Assembly: GCA_963930655.1 (NCBI GenBank)
Contig: OZ005612.1
Span: 11,847,001 to 11,911,000, forward strand
Direction: 5' to 3'
Length of the DNA stretch: 64,000 nucleotides
DNA from: Myrica gale
Taxonomy: Eukaryota > Streptophyta > Magnoliopsida > Fagales > Myricaceae
Below, piece by piece: positions 33,152 to 44,794 of this stretch (positions within the stretch are counted from its first letter, which is position 1; each line of letters begins with the position of its first letter). A model generated the notes under the pieces. That model worked only from the letters and a program-made list of their open reading frames with translations. It ran no database searches and had not been told where the DNA came from. A program made the position numbers and the translations under genes.

Positions 33152-34075
33152 TGTTAGAAATATGCCCTAGAAAATAATTATTTAGAATAATTAAGAGATT
33201 GTTATTTATTTTTTATTTTCACATGTAATTAATACTTGTTGGGTATAATGTTGTAATATAAGATGTTACACAGTTATATTAAGTGAAATTATAGAAAAGT
33301 AATGCCAATGATTATTGAATGAAAAGGAGGAAGAGTATGATTTTTCAGTTCTTTATTCACTTGATACTTATTATAGACCGAGGTACATATTTATGTACAA
33401 AAAGGTATGCACTCGTTGTGCTTCTATTAAATAGGATGATGAACTATGTCATTGAGGTACAGACCTTAAGCAGACAAGTGGATGCACTGTAAAAGTACAT
33501 GCACTGAACAAGAACAAATGTGGATACCTTCTGGAAATGATCACTGATAGCGATAATGGTATTCAACACAATTAGCTTATGATATCTTTAGATCTGAGTT
33601 TTATGCAGATCTGTTTTTTGTGTACTTATGCTTTGACTGAGTCATTTGGTGATGATTTTTCAAGGTCAAATATTTCAGACAACGTTGGGTCTTGTGCATG
33701 ATAAATGAGTTTATATAAACTCAACAAGGATTCCACCAGCCTCTTGTGGGACAATATATTCAATATATCTGTATAGAGTTGGACTCCAAAAGAAATCTAT
33801 GGCTAGAGGAATTTTGTGAAAATGTTTTTCAAAATTAATATATAATATATATTTATTTATGACAATTGTTTTGGAAACACGAGAGTGGGTTACAAATTGT
33901 GAATTAAGAATTATATGAGCTGTGGATTTAATCAATAATATTATTTCGATCATATTGGCTCATTTGGAATATAGCATGGGGAAATGATAAATAAGTAAAT
34001 AATTGTTAGCAAAAAGGATTTCACGAAAATAGTCTCACTATTTCGAGTGTCAATTGTTATATGTTCACTATTTAC
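33152..34075 (+). repeat. LTR of family R, copy 2
   Basis: It begins TGTTAGAAATATGCCCTA, the start of a well-known type of plant copia LTR, and is collinear with the solo LTR at 34781. Its 3' end is missing, and at about 34076 it runs into the duplicated block. No ORF is supported. Confidence 0.75.
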
Positions 34076-34099
34076 CCATATACAATTCTCAGTAAAAGC

Positions 34100-35846
34100 A
34101 AGGTAAAATAATCGAATTAATAATGAAATTAATTACCAAGTCAATTAATCACGTTTAGTCAAGTGGGGAGTAAAAATAGAAATCAATCTTAGTCAAGAGA
34201 GAAGTAAAAATAATGTGAAGGTTTAATAAAGGGGAGCATTTGAACTAATGATGATCAAATCTAAAATCTGATTATATGACATTAATACTAAATTTTTGGA
34301 TATAGGTCATACAATAATAAGGAGAATGCATTTACATGCTGCTATACACTAATGAGCATGTAAATGCATCGAAGGAGAAAAGAAAAAACTAGCTAATAAA
34401 AATTCAATTTACCAAAAAAACTATCTCTATTAACCAATTTAAACATATTTAAGAGCTTCAAAAAGGGAGGGGGTGTCATAAGAAACGCCCTCGCATATGT
34501 TATATAGTTTCAGAAACCTAATATATGGCTACAAAAGACAAAACAAAAATTAAAACAAAAAATTAGAGTCGCCTAAAAAAAAGCTACTCTCCAGTGAAGC
34601 GACATAGCCTGGGTTGCAGGGGCTCTAAGCTCTGCCCCGCAAAGGATAGCGGAGCCCAAATGCGGTCAGAACATGTGGCATAATTTTATTGGTCATGACT
34701 TACAAGTCCTTTAAATTTTGGATCCACAATTAATCGAAGGATTTTTTTGATAATTTAACAAAATCCGAAGACTAGGTATGTGTAAGATATATGCCCTAAA
34801 ACCCAATTTATTTAAGAATGATTATAAGATAATTATTTCTTTTATTTTTATAACATGTGTTTATTTATTTATGGGTATTATGTTGTGACATAAGATGTCA
34901 CACAGTTTTATTGTTAAGTGACATTATAGAAAAGTCATGCCAATGATTAATGAATCAAAGGCAGAGAGTATGATTTTTCAGGTCATTGTTTACTTGATGT
35001 TTGTTCTAGACCAAGATACATGTTTATGTAAATAGGTCTATCACTCGTTCTGTCTCTATTAAATAGGATGATGTACTCTATCATTGAGGTAGTAATCTTA
35101 AGCAAACGAATTGGTGCACTGTAAGAGTACATGCACTGAGTGAGATCAAATATGAATATCTTCTAGAAGTGATCACTGACAGTGAGAGTAATATTCAACA
35201 CAATTGACATATGGTATCTTTAGACCTGAGAAGTTTGTACATAATTATTTGTTTTGTACTTGTGCATTAACTGAGTTATATGGTGGTGATCCTTATGGAT
35301 TAAATATTCCAGATGAAGTTGAGTCTTGTATATAATAAATAGTTTTGTATAAATGCTCAATAAAAAATCCACAAGTCTCTTAAAAAGATAGTATATTCAT
35401 TAAACCTGTATAGGATTGAACTCTGGAAAATCACTGGCCAATGTAATTAATAAATTTTTTAGGAAATAATGTGAGAGTCCCACGCCATATCACAGCTAAG
35501 GTTCAGAAAAAGACTATAAGATAGTTTTTTCTAGACAGTTGGTCATTATGACTTTGAGAAATCCTGTGACGGCTGTGAGGGGTGGAAATGAAGGAGGCAG
35601 AACAATTGGGCTGATAAAGTTGTGAGATCTAACAAATTTTCAGGTAGTGAGCTAAACAAGATTTGAAGAATTCGAAGATTGTTTAGACGACAAGATTTCC
35701 TTGAAGATCGAAGAAAATCTTTAAGAATTATTCTGCAAACAAACTTTCAGTGTGATCAGTTGAAAAGAACAACATCCATTTTTAAAATTCTCCAAAATTC
35801 AAGAACGAAAAATTCTTTTAACAGTAAAATTAACCTCCCAACACCC
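34100..35846. repeat. Duplicated block, copy 2 (with a solo LTR inside)
   Basis: 34100-34780 and 35755-35846 together match 24074-25219. Relative to copy 1 about 400 bp are missing near 34664, and a solo LTR sits at 34781-35749. No gene. Confidence 0.78.
34781..35749 (+). mobile_element. Solo LTR of family R (969 bp)
   Basis: It starts TGTAAGATATATGCCCTA, ends ACAAACTTTCA, and is flanked by GTATG (34776-34780) and GTGTG (35750-35754). The duplicated copy at 25110-25125 has no insertion at this point, which gives the empty site. An internal deletion near 35450 shortens it. Confidence 0.82.
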
Positions 35847-37532
35847 AAATTGGTCTAATTGCTCCTGTGATTTCAGAAGAAGAAAATCAAAACTTGTGTC
35901 AAATACCGAGTGCCCAGGAAGTTTGGTTGGCAGTGAAACATATTGGTTCACGAAAAGCATATGTACCCAATGGGTTAACTGCCTTGTTTTATAAACAATA
36001 TTGGGTTGATGTGAAGCAGAAAGTTATTGGGATGGTTCCAAATGTGCTCCAAACAGGTTTCCCTTTCAATGAGTTAAACCACACCAATATAACTCTTATA
36101 CCAAAGGTAGAGAATCTGAATATGGTGACACACTATTGGCCAATAGCTCTATGCAATGTGTCATATAAAATACTATAAAAAAATTAGTCCAATCGACTGA
36201 AGGGTTTACTGTCGCAATTAATTTCGCCTTATTAGACAGCATTTGTGCCAGGAAGAACAATACAGGAAAATTCTACTTTGGCCTATGAAGTATTTCATAC
36301 AATGTGCTCTAGAAGAAGGGGTATAGGTTTAATGACGATTAAGGAGGATATGGAGTGTGCTTTATGATAAAATGGAGTGCAGTTTTTTATTGACTGTGTT
36401 GTGTTGTTTGAATTTTAAGAAAGTTGGGGGCAAATCATTAATCAATGTATTTCCTCAGTTTCATAATCTATTCTTTTGAAACGTTCACCATATGGGTTAA
36501 CTAAACGACGAGAGGACTGAGACAAGGGGGACCATTGTCTCCTTTGTTGTCTATCTTTTGCAAATAAGTATTATTAAGGATGATATTGCAGGCTGAGAGA
36601 TGAGTACCATACATGGGATTAAAGTTAGTAGAATGGCTCCTACTATATCACATTTGTTGTTTGCAGATGATACGATGGTTGATGTTCGTGCTAATGCTAC
36701 CAAGCATCTGCTGTGGTGAATATTTTTAATACTTATGCTGGGTGGTCAGGGCATTCCTTGAATCATACGAAATAATTTTTATCATTCAGCAAGAATGTCC
36801 ATCAACCTTCTATTGATACTTTGACGGGTATACTTGGTATTGTTCATAATGTGCAGCCGGGGAAATATCTAGGATAACCACTTATTCTCCCTCGGTCTAA
36901 ATGTCAAGCACATATGGAGATAAAAAGAGAAGATTCTAAAATGGGTTAATGGTTGGAAATCCAAATTATTGTCTCAAGTAGGGGACGTCATGTTTGATTA
37001 AATCAGTAGTGTCTGCTATGCTGACCTACTTTTTGTCAAATTTTATGTTGCCTAATCAATGTTGCCTTGAGCTGGATTCAATTATGAGGAATTTTTGGTG
37101 GGGATTTCCTAAGAGAAAAATAGAAGTTTTGGGGTTTTGTTTATTTTCTGATTACAACCATGCCTTGGTATCAAAACTGGGATGGCATCTGTGTTGTCAA
37201 AAGGAGAAATTGTGGGTTCGAGTGTTACGTGCAAAATATTATAATGAAGATGAGATTGGTATTTCGGGTATGTCTGGAGCTTGTTCTTGGCTGTGGCAAG
37301 GAATCCAGAGAACACTTCCTCATTTGGAGACAGGACTTTGCTTTAAGGTGGGTTTGAATACTAAGACACATTGCTAGAAGGATCCATGGTTGCCTAGCTT
37401 GGAGAATTTTAAACCAGTTCCTTGGATACTGAAGGATGATGGTGTGAGAAGTATTAAGGTCAGGGAATTATGAAGTGAGGAGCATTTGACTTCGAATGAA
37501 GAGCTTATTAAGAATATTTGTGATGATGTTAG
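35847..37532 (+). pseudogene. LINE copy 2, RT portion (5' part of a split LINE)
   Basis: RT motifs appear in order: SAQEVWLAVKHIG and LFYKQYW (35900-36010), ITLIPKVENLNMVTHYWPIA (36080-36150), AFVPGRT (~36240), LRQGDPLSPLL (~36510-36550), HLLFADDTMV (~36655-36685), and QPGKYLG (~36855). The downstream frame 36994-37377 carries SMLTYFLSN... and GLCFKVGLN. Stops and shifts interrupt it throughout, so it is inactive. The target duplication CCTCCCAACACCC lies just before it (35834-35846) and reappears after the poly-A at 40701-40713. An LTR inserted at 37533. Confidence 0.87.
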
Positions 37533-38905
37533 TGAAAGTTACAACTGCGAAAAATTAACTTACCAATTCTCTTTGTTGATTTCGAGAATTCTTTAATAAT
37601 ATCCAGGTTTTTGTCGATCTCACAATCTTGAGAATTACACAATAGCAGCCCAAATGTTCTGCCTCCTTCCTCTCCACGCTCACAACTGTTGTAGGGTTTT
37701 TTGAATTCTGATGGCCAACTCTGAAACTAACAATTAGGGTAGACTATCTCATAGCTATCCTTATATATGAAAACTCTAGCTGTGATAGTGCGTGAGATTG
37801 TTAGGGATCTCAGATCTTGGCGGTAGGATCACATGAAAAAACTCTTTTTCCATTAACTCCCTTATATTTCTTTATTCCGAATTTTAGGCTTCTACTAATT
37901 GTAATCATGTCTATCAACATATTGCAATTCACCCTCGAGAATTTGAGATTGATTTGTGAAATCATTTTTGCTAACAATTATAATAGGTTATTTATCCTTC
38001 CACCATGCTATATTCCATATGAATTAATAGGAAAAAGTTATTGTGCAAGTAAAGCTATTGTGTGAGTGTGTGAGTGGACGGGTGAGATTAGAAGTTGAAA
38101 AATCTAACGGCTGACAAAATGCCACGTCAATTAATGAATCCGACCCACGAAACCGACCCGATTTCATTAATTGACGTGTCATTTTGTCAGCCGTTAGATT
38201 TTTCAACTTCTAATCTCACCCGTCCACTCACACACTCACACAATAGCTTCACTCACACAATAACCGGCCTCGAGCTAATATGACCGGAAATTGTTTCCAA
38301 AAAAATTTCTCAAATAAATATATATAATATATTAATTTCGAAAAAAATTTAACAAAATTCCTCTGGTCAAAGTTTTCTTTTTCTTGAGTCTAACCCTATA
38401 CAAATATAGTTGAATATACTATCTCTCGAGGAGACTGATGGATTCCTTATTGAGCATTTATACAAATTCAATCATCATGCAAAAGACCCGAGTTGTCTAG
38501 AATATTTGACTTATAAAGATCATCACCAATTGACTCGGTCAGAGTACAAGTACACACTAAACAAATTTGTACAAACCTCTCAGGTCTAATGATATCATAA
38601 ACAATTGTGTTGAATACCTTCTCAACATCAATGATCACTTCCAAAAGGTATCCATATTTGATCTCGTTCAATGCATGTACTCTTACAGTGCACCTACTCA
38701 TTTGCTTAAGGTTTCTACCCCGATGACTGAGTACATCATCCTATTTAATAGAGACACAACGAGTATATACCTATCGTACATAAATATGTACCATAGAATG
38801 AAACATCAAGTGTACGACGAACCGACAAGTCATACTCCCCCGCCTTTGATTCATTAACCATTGATATGACTTTTCTACAATGTCACTCAATAAAAAGTCA
38901 TCCTA
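37533..38905 (-). repeat. LTR of family R, inverted, containing a MITE
   Basis: It starts TGAAAGTTACAAC, the complement of the family's ...TTTCA end, directly after GTTAG in the LINE. The body to 38036 and from 38265 matches the complement of 27100-28150. The outer end (complement of TGTTAGAAATATG) is missing at about 38905. ORFs at 38468-38857 lie in this LTR and are not called. Confidence 0.75.
38037..38264. mobile_element. Foldback MITE, 228 bp
   Basis: The arms 38054-38138 and 38163-38247 are complementary over 85 bp with one mismatch, and the pairing extends less perfectly to GTTATTGTG (38037) and CACAATAAC (38264). The loop is about 24 bp. Plus- and minus-strand ORFs here encode nearly the same peptide (MKNLTADKMPRQLM...) simply because of the symmetry. 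Confidence 0.85.
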
Positions 38906-38913
38906 TTTAATCC

Positions 38914-39965
38914 CAGCGGCAAAAGGAGATGGGTAGCGACCAGGGCGGTCGATACCCATTCCTCCGCCCAAAAGAAAATTTTATGTGTAATTTTTATTTT
39001 TATTTTTCATTAGTTGGCTTGGGCACAATACCCTTTGATCGAAGAATCGAAGATAGTCTCTCGGTCTCGGATTGCCGGATTGGTGAGTTTTCGTTCTTTC
39101 CCTTTTTCGGTTATTTTGTTTTATTAGTTTAGGATTTTAGGCAATGTGAAATATATTTTTTGTAATTTTTATTGGGTTATTAGGATTTGGTTGATGAGTT
39201 ATTGGAATTTGGTTGATGAGTCTGTAATTTCACTTTATCTGCAGTCTGCTAATATATTATTTTGTTGTGAATGTTTTCACCAGGACGTTTTCTTGGTGAA
39301 TTGATGTTTTTTTTTTGTTCATATTGCCTGTGAATTTCTTCTTGATCAGTGCTACCAAGTTCCTCACAAGATAGTTAATTAAATTGATTACAATGGTAAA
39401 CAAGAAATTAACGGGTTATAAATTGATACTTAAAAATCAGCTTAATACCTATATTAGAGATGTTAGAAGAAATGATGTTTTTTTTGGGCTTCAAGATATT
39501 GGAGGTCTTGCTGTGAAGATGGTTAAGACCAAAAATAATACTTTGTTTCTATTAGTTTATCGACTTATTGAGTTGTCATTGGTATTACCAGTTGCCACTG
39601 CAACCGTTGAAGAGTGTTTTATGCGATGAAGATTATCAAGAGTGATTTGCGTAATAGGATAAGAGATAATTGGATAAATGATTGCATGGTAGTATACATC
39701 GAGCAAGAAGTTTTTAAAACTATTGAGAACGTAATCATTTTGCAACATTTTCAGAAGATGCAAAATCGTAGGATACAATTGTCACATTTCAATTGCAGTA
39801 CATAGTACGGTACATGTATTCTAATATTTTTAATGATTTTAGTCCTTAATTTTCGACGTTGTATCTCAAAGACAATTTTTTGCATTACGAAAGACAAAAC
39901 AAATTTCTTGTCATTTTGCCTTTAAAGTTCGACGCCCATAAATTTCAATCCTGGTTTTGCCACTG
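38914..39965 (+). mobile_element. hAT transposon, internally deleted (1052 bp)
   Basis: The termini are CAGCGGCAAAA (38914) and the complement of CAGTGGCAAAACC (ending 39965). The flanking 8 bp are TTTAATCC (38906-38913) and CTTAATCC (39966-39973). Only the last exon of the transposase remains. The left 450 bp are leader or deletion-junction sequence with no supported gene; the ORF at 38929-39132 is not supported. Confidence 0.83.
39384..39805 (+). pseudogene. hAT transposase C-terminal dimerisation domain, frameshifted
   Basis: The frame 39384-39629 ends in LVYRLIELSLVLPVATATVE, the signature of the hAT dimerisation region in plant zinc-finger (TTF/MYM-type) transposases. The following frame 39614-39805 continues the same domain (MKIIKSDLRNRIRDNWINDC ... 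YIEQEVFKTIE). One base is lost near 39615-39625. The BED finger and the catalytic core are absent. Confidence 0.85.
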
Positions 39966-39973
39966 CTTAATCC

Positions 39974-40700
39974 TATCAAGAAGCTTCATATGAATCCGCT
40001 TGATGAGCATGTGTTTGTTCTTTATGTGGTGATTGCTATCCATATGAACTGGTTTGCTAGAAACAAAAAAAAAGTCACAACCGTACCCCTGTTATTCCTC
40101 AGATCTTGTTGCAAAGTATTCAAAGATGTCATCGGGTGATAAAAAGCTTGACCAGAGCTTAAAGTTTGAACAACATCGCCTATTGGGGTTTTGAAGATCA
40201 ATATAGATGTTGCTGTTAGATCATCTTTTGTTGCTTTAGTGTGTATTTGTTTTAACCATCAGGGTGTTGCTGTTTGGGCTAGATCTGAGATTGTCCCAGG
40301 ATGTCTCCTCTATTGGCAGAGCTTCTGGCTATTAGGATGGCAGCAGGGAAAGCTTGGTCCAAAGGTTTGTTGGAAGTGGTGTTTGAGAATGATTCTTTGT
40401 TATCAGTTCGGGTATTGGTGATCCTTCATTTCTAGTGGAAGAGGAAGCTGGATGTATTGTTGAAGCCATTAGAGAAATGGCGTCGCAGAGACCACTGTGG
40501 AACTTTTTAGAAGTTTCCTGTCAAGCAAATCACCATGTTGATTTCTTGGCTAAATGGACTGTAGCTAAATCGTTTTTTGGATGTATTACTCTGGACTTTT
40601 TACCTGCTTTTCTGTTAAGACAGGGTTGGTATTATGATCTTCCTTAAGACGTGATTTCTTTAAGATTGGAATAAAACTTCGTTGTTTAGAAAAAAAAAAA
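39974..40700 (+). pseudogene. LINE copy 2, 3' part: RNase H region and poly-A
   Basis: The sequence resumes in the LINE region linking zf-RVT to RNase H (NPLDEHVFVLYVVIAIHMNW). It then carries RNase H (KINIDVAVRSSFVALVCICF at ~40188, ENDSLL after a frameshift near 40300) and ends LRQGWYYDLP with a stop at about 40647. Poly-A runs to 40700, followed by CCTCCCAACACCC. It pairs with 35847-37532 as one insertion. Confidence 0.85.
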
Positions 40701-40851
40701 CCTCCCAACACCCTATAAATTTTATAAACGTATCAAAATCATTTTTCATTCTACCTACGTACTTTCTCAAACCCCAGAAAAGACTCGTATCGGAATTTAT
40801 TCTCCAGAAAAAAAAACTGAAATTAAAATGATACCCAAGCATGACCAATTT
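40701..40851. repeat. 3' flank of the LINE, shared with copy A
   Basis: The first 13 bp are the LINE target duplication. The rest ('tataaattttataaacgtatc' and on) matches 14908-15045. It is single-locus sequence that was duplicated together with the LINE 3' end. Confidence 0.75.
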
Positions 40852-41142
40852 TCCCCTGAAAGTATCAGTCAATTACTGAAGCCTAGAAAAAAAAAAGAAG
40901 TCAATTACCGAAAACAAAAAATGAAAGTATCGAAGTCTCTCTCACATGTGCTAATGTCATGTGGCATGGTTTGCCAGTCCGTTCTTGTATTTTGGGTCTT
41001 CTTTTGTTCTCTTTCGTCTTGTTCCAAGGCAGTCTAGCCTGCTTATTGCTCAAGAGTCCATTTCTGTTCATTTGCCAAATTCGGATCAACCGCGCTCCGA
41101 GCCGTCAAGGTGACTACAGTGCATTCTGGAACTCATTGACCA
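40852..41142 (+). promoter_or_regulatory. Presumed promoter and 5' UTR of the SETD9-like gene
   Basis: The 290 bp between the duplicated flank and the ATG contain T-rich and CT-rich stretches but no convincing TATA box. The ORF 40959-41198 runs through the start codon in another frame and is not called. If the gene is active, its promoter sits against LINE-derived sequence; that is inference. Confidence 0.35.
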
Positions 41143-41172
41143 ATGGCTTTTCTATTCCAAAAATTCCAAGAG
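41143..41172 (+). CDS. SETD9-like gene, exon 1 (10 codons)
   Basis: MAFLFQKFQE, ending at phase 0 before GTATCTCTC. Chosen because it joins in frame to exon 2 and matches the short leader expected upstream of the NPR motif. Longer alternatives start in other frames. Confidence 0.7.
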
Positions 41173-42429
41173 GTATCTCTCTCCCCCCCTCTCTATAGAA
41201 CGAGGTTTTAGTTTTCACTCTTTGGCTCAGTCTTCATTTCTCAAGGATTTCCTTGCAAAATTCACTACCACGGGGCCATTTTTTTGCCTATATACGCATG
41301 GAAGTGAAGAAGAGAATCTTAGTAAATCTTTTGGATTTGGATTATCCATTTGTTGGACCTCATCAAACTGAGAAGCTGAACTCAGCTGAGCCTCATCTAC
41401 TCTTCAATCGAAAATATAAAGAAAATGACAGCCTAAACAATGCGTATTATGGAGCTAATCGAGTTGGATTGTGATGTGCAAATACAGAACAAGGTTAACC
41501 TTCCATTGTTTTTCTTTTTTTTGTTTGGCTTTTATAAAAGAGAAAAACTAGGGGCAGTCGTCTTCAAAATTTGGCGGGAGACGAGGGTTTACGAGATTCA
41601 CAAAGATGCCCTTGCTGGTCCATAAGTTGGTTTTACTAAAATTGCTTACTTTATCACTAATATATTAGCGGACGTTTCAGGATAGGACCAGGATTTTAGG
41701 TAGGATTAATTTGCGGAGTCAATAGAATACAATTCTCAGCTTGTATCTGGGGAACCAGCAAAGATGTGAAGAAGAACTTGAGGTCATGCTTCGACCTTTG
41801 GAAGCTATCTATCATAAATTTCTAAAATTGTGGACAGAGTATTGGGCACGATAAACTGGTTACAAAGTGAAAATAGTGGATGGCTCATGTAAAATTAGAA
41901 GTTGTATGAATCAAACCTTCTTTGCTAACATCTGCTTAGGTAAAGTTAATGTTATACTATAATATGTCGGATTAGCGTTGTAGGACACCATCGTTTGGTA
42001 AGAACTCTGTGCTCCGAATAGTAGATGAGTTGCATTTTATCACATTGTCTTCTGTCGGATTAGCCTTTTCTCTTTCTTTTTTCTTGCATTGCTAGTGTCA
42101 TTTCACCAATAGTTGTATTTCTGTTTCTCCACTCTTTAAATGAACTAGATATTTGCTTGATTAAGAGTTTGAAAATGATTTATTCGATAGGCTTGTAAGT
42201 CAATTTCCTAAGCATGCTTGCATACACATGTTGAGCAAAGGGATTACTTTTTTAGTTATTTATCCAATCAATAACCTTATAGATCAAAGCATTTCATTTC
42301 CTTGGGAGAGAAGATATTGCCTGCAGCTTCAGTTCATCCTGGAATTTTATGCTGCATATATTTGCCAATGATGCAGTAAGTCATATACTAAACGAATAAT
42401 GTTTTTTCATTTGAAATTGATATTCCCAG
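41173..42429 (+). other. SETD9-like gene, intron 1
   Basis: 1257 bp, GT...CCCAG. ORFs at 41253-41474 and 41440-41625 have no splice-compatible link to exon 2 and I see no domain in them. One alternative is that an upstream exon of an overlapping transcript lies here. Confidence 0.6.
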
Positions 42430-42524
42430 GCTGTGAAAACTCTCGCAAAAAGTCCCATGCTTGCTAGGAATCCAAGATACCTAAAATTTGAGGCGGACAT
42501 AAATCGGCTATTTCTTTATACCAG
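42430..42524 (+). CDS. SETD9-like gene, exon 2
   Basis: 95 nt encoding [20 protein letters not shown] and 11 more codons, ending two bases into a codon at ACCAG|GTTTCT. Acceptor TTCCCAG. It is too short to appear as an independent ORF. Confidence 0.85.
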
Positions 42525-44512
42525 GTTTCTCACTTTGTTATCCGAGTTATCATTTGTTGACTGTGAACATGGGCTGTAATTCCCCATCATACTGCTGTTT
42601 GAAGTCATATGCAAATATAGACCCCAAATTAGTGGTGCAGACCTTCTGAATCGTTGATTAATCTCTTGGATGAATCCTTTCCCTATACTATTGATAAAGC
42701 ATGCTTCCTTTTGTAGTACGATACATTATTAAATAAAGCTGTGGTTCCAACTCCTATCAATCAGTATCAATATTATGACTCGGAGAGATTGGTCAACTCA
42801 TTGTGACAACGAGTTAGAATCTGCTGCATAACACTTGTTTTGTCATTGCATACTTTCTTTCTAGCTATTTGCCGCAACAACTGAAATCCTATTAAGCTGT
42901 AATCACTTTATGAAGATGTATGACTTGATTCCCGAACAAATTTCTCTGTAAGGTATGTTTGGTCTTCAAAGGTATCTTAAAGCCAATCCCTTAAGTTTAT
43001 ACGTAATATTACAAGTGTTCAACACTGAAATTTGCTGCATCTTTGTCTAAGTTGTGGAGAAACACAATTTTAGTCTATGCTATGTCTCTAGATGAACATC
43101 GTTGTTTCATAGTATGCCATGACCTGCCTCTGGTTGAGGCACTCTTTTATCTTTTTTTGTTCTAAAATTCCAAAAAATGTAAGAAAGGAAAGATGGGTTC
43201 TTATTGCTGCTTTTTGAGAGTATGCATTTAGAGATTGAAATTTCATGGTCTGCTGATGGGTTGTTCTTCAATGATTATAACATGGCTTGTAAGTACAAAT
43301 ATTTGATTGTCCTTCGATCAAATTGGTCCAATGTTGGATATATTCTCTATCTTTATACAATTAGATACTAAAGTCCAGTTAGGCTAATCATTTTGAAGCA
43401 TTCTAGTCTTTAACATCTATATTAACCCTGTTAATTCTTAGGCCAATCATTTTGCAGTGTTATTGTCTTTAAGATCTTGTTAACGAATCTTGTCAAAGGG
43501 TCTGTAGACTCGGTATCCAGTGGTAGTCTCATATAAGCAGCATCTTGGCTTCTTGGACATAGTCCTCCTATCCTTCAACATTTTTTTCATGAAGTGGCTG
43601 ACTTTACCAATGGCTTCCACAAAGTTCTATCTCATATAGTTTCAACTTCTGAGCCCCAGTGGAATTACAGTACACTTCTAGGTTATTTGTATTTTTTTAT
43701 GCTGAAAGAATGTGTAGCCTCAAAAATTTGAGGATACCTCATTTTCAATAACCATGATCATTTCAATTTGTTATGAAATTATGAGATTTGTTTGCATTTT
43801 AATATTGAGTAAATTTTTCATATTCAGTACGTAAAACCAATGTAAAACTTTACATTTATTCAGTATAAACGATTTTATTTGGAGATTCATCGTGTTTGGT
43901 CATTAACAATTCAAAAGATGAATTGCAATCTTCAATTATAGTAGTCGTGATTTAGGTGAGTTGAATATCGCGAGAGGTCAGATAAAAGCAAGCATTTTAT
44001 CTGCGAAGATAATAAAATGGTGACTAAGATGGTTTTCTTGATCACCAGTAGAGAGTTTTGGTTAATATGTTTATGAATTTCAAATGCATTGAACTGGACC
44101 ACCGTCAGAATAGATTCTACAAAATCTGGCAATGGAATCTATGTTTCAGAACTGTTAATTTCAAATGCTCTTCATCCCTGTGAATGATGGACCCAATATG
44201 GCATCCATCATATTTCTTAATAGAAGTGATTCAAAGTTCACCTAATTTCTATGCATTGCAATAGCTTGTTTGATCTTATCTGTATATGTGAAATACTTAA
44301 TGAACTTGAATTTCTATTAGGTTGTTGTAAGCTAAACGTGTTTTTTTAAAAAGTGCACATATGTTGTTTTTTGCGTAGATGTTATATGTTGGTTCTCTGT
44401 TTTACCAATTGGCTTCATGCGAATTGATTCTACCTTTGTTATTCTGTGTCCATGTTGCATTGGTTGTGGTCTAAATCTCTAATTCTTGCTCATGAAATAT
44501 TTAAACATCCAG
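42525..44512 (+). other. SETD9-like gene, intron 2
   Basis: 1988 bp, GTTTCT...ACATCCAG. AT-rich, no supported gene or repeat boundary. The ORF at 43932-44132 on the minus strand is not supported. Confidence 0.65.
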
Positions 44513-44794
44513 CTATTATCGATTGGGAAGGAGTGCTGATGAGGCAGATATAGAGGAAATTATTGATATGGCTAATAAAGCCTCCATTGCTGATCAACAG
44601 AAGCAAGTCCAAGAAAACATCCATTCTCAAATTAAAAGCTTTTGCATGTCTATGGATGAAATTCTTCTTTCTGATACTGAAAACATAGATGAGGCACCCA
44701 AATTGCCTCCACCATCAACCGCTGCTCAACGTCGTTGTGGCCTCAGTTTTGCCATTGGGGGGGGGGGGGAATGACCAATCTGCATACCAGCCTG
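44513..44794 (+). CDS. SETD9-like gene, exon 3, with a 13-G tract
   Basis: The exon completes the split codon from exon 2 and encodes [20 protein letters not shown], then a helical Gln/Lys-rich stretch ([18 protein letters not shown]) and a Pro-rich linker. At 44757-44769 there are 13 G. With 12 G the frame runs NDQSAYQP into the donor at 44794|GTAAGA; with 13 it stops at 44772-44774. Confidence 0.82.

Noticed and set aside
35847..37532. Reverse transcriptase of a retron, DGR or other defence system
   Set aside because: Motif order, zf-RVT, RNase H tail and poly-A identify a plant LINE.
38024..38283. Opposite-strand ORFs with nearly identical peptides
   Set aside because: Direct consequence of the MITE's inverted symmetry.
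40959..41198. 79-codon ORF with a hydrophobic start across the SETD9-like ATG
   Set aside because: Wrong frame for the conserved exons; the 10-codon exon 1 in the other frame joins exon 2 in phase.
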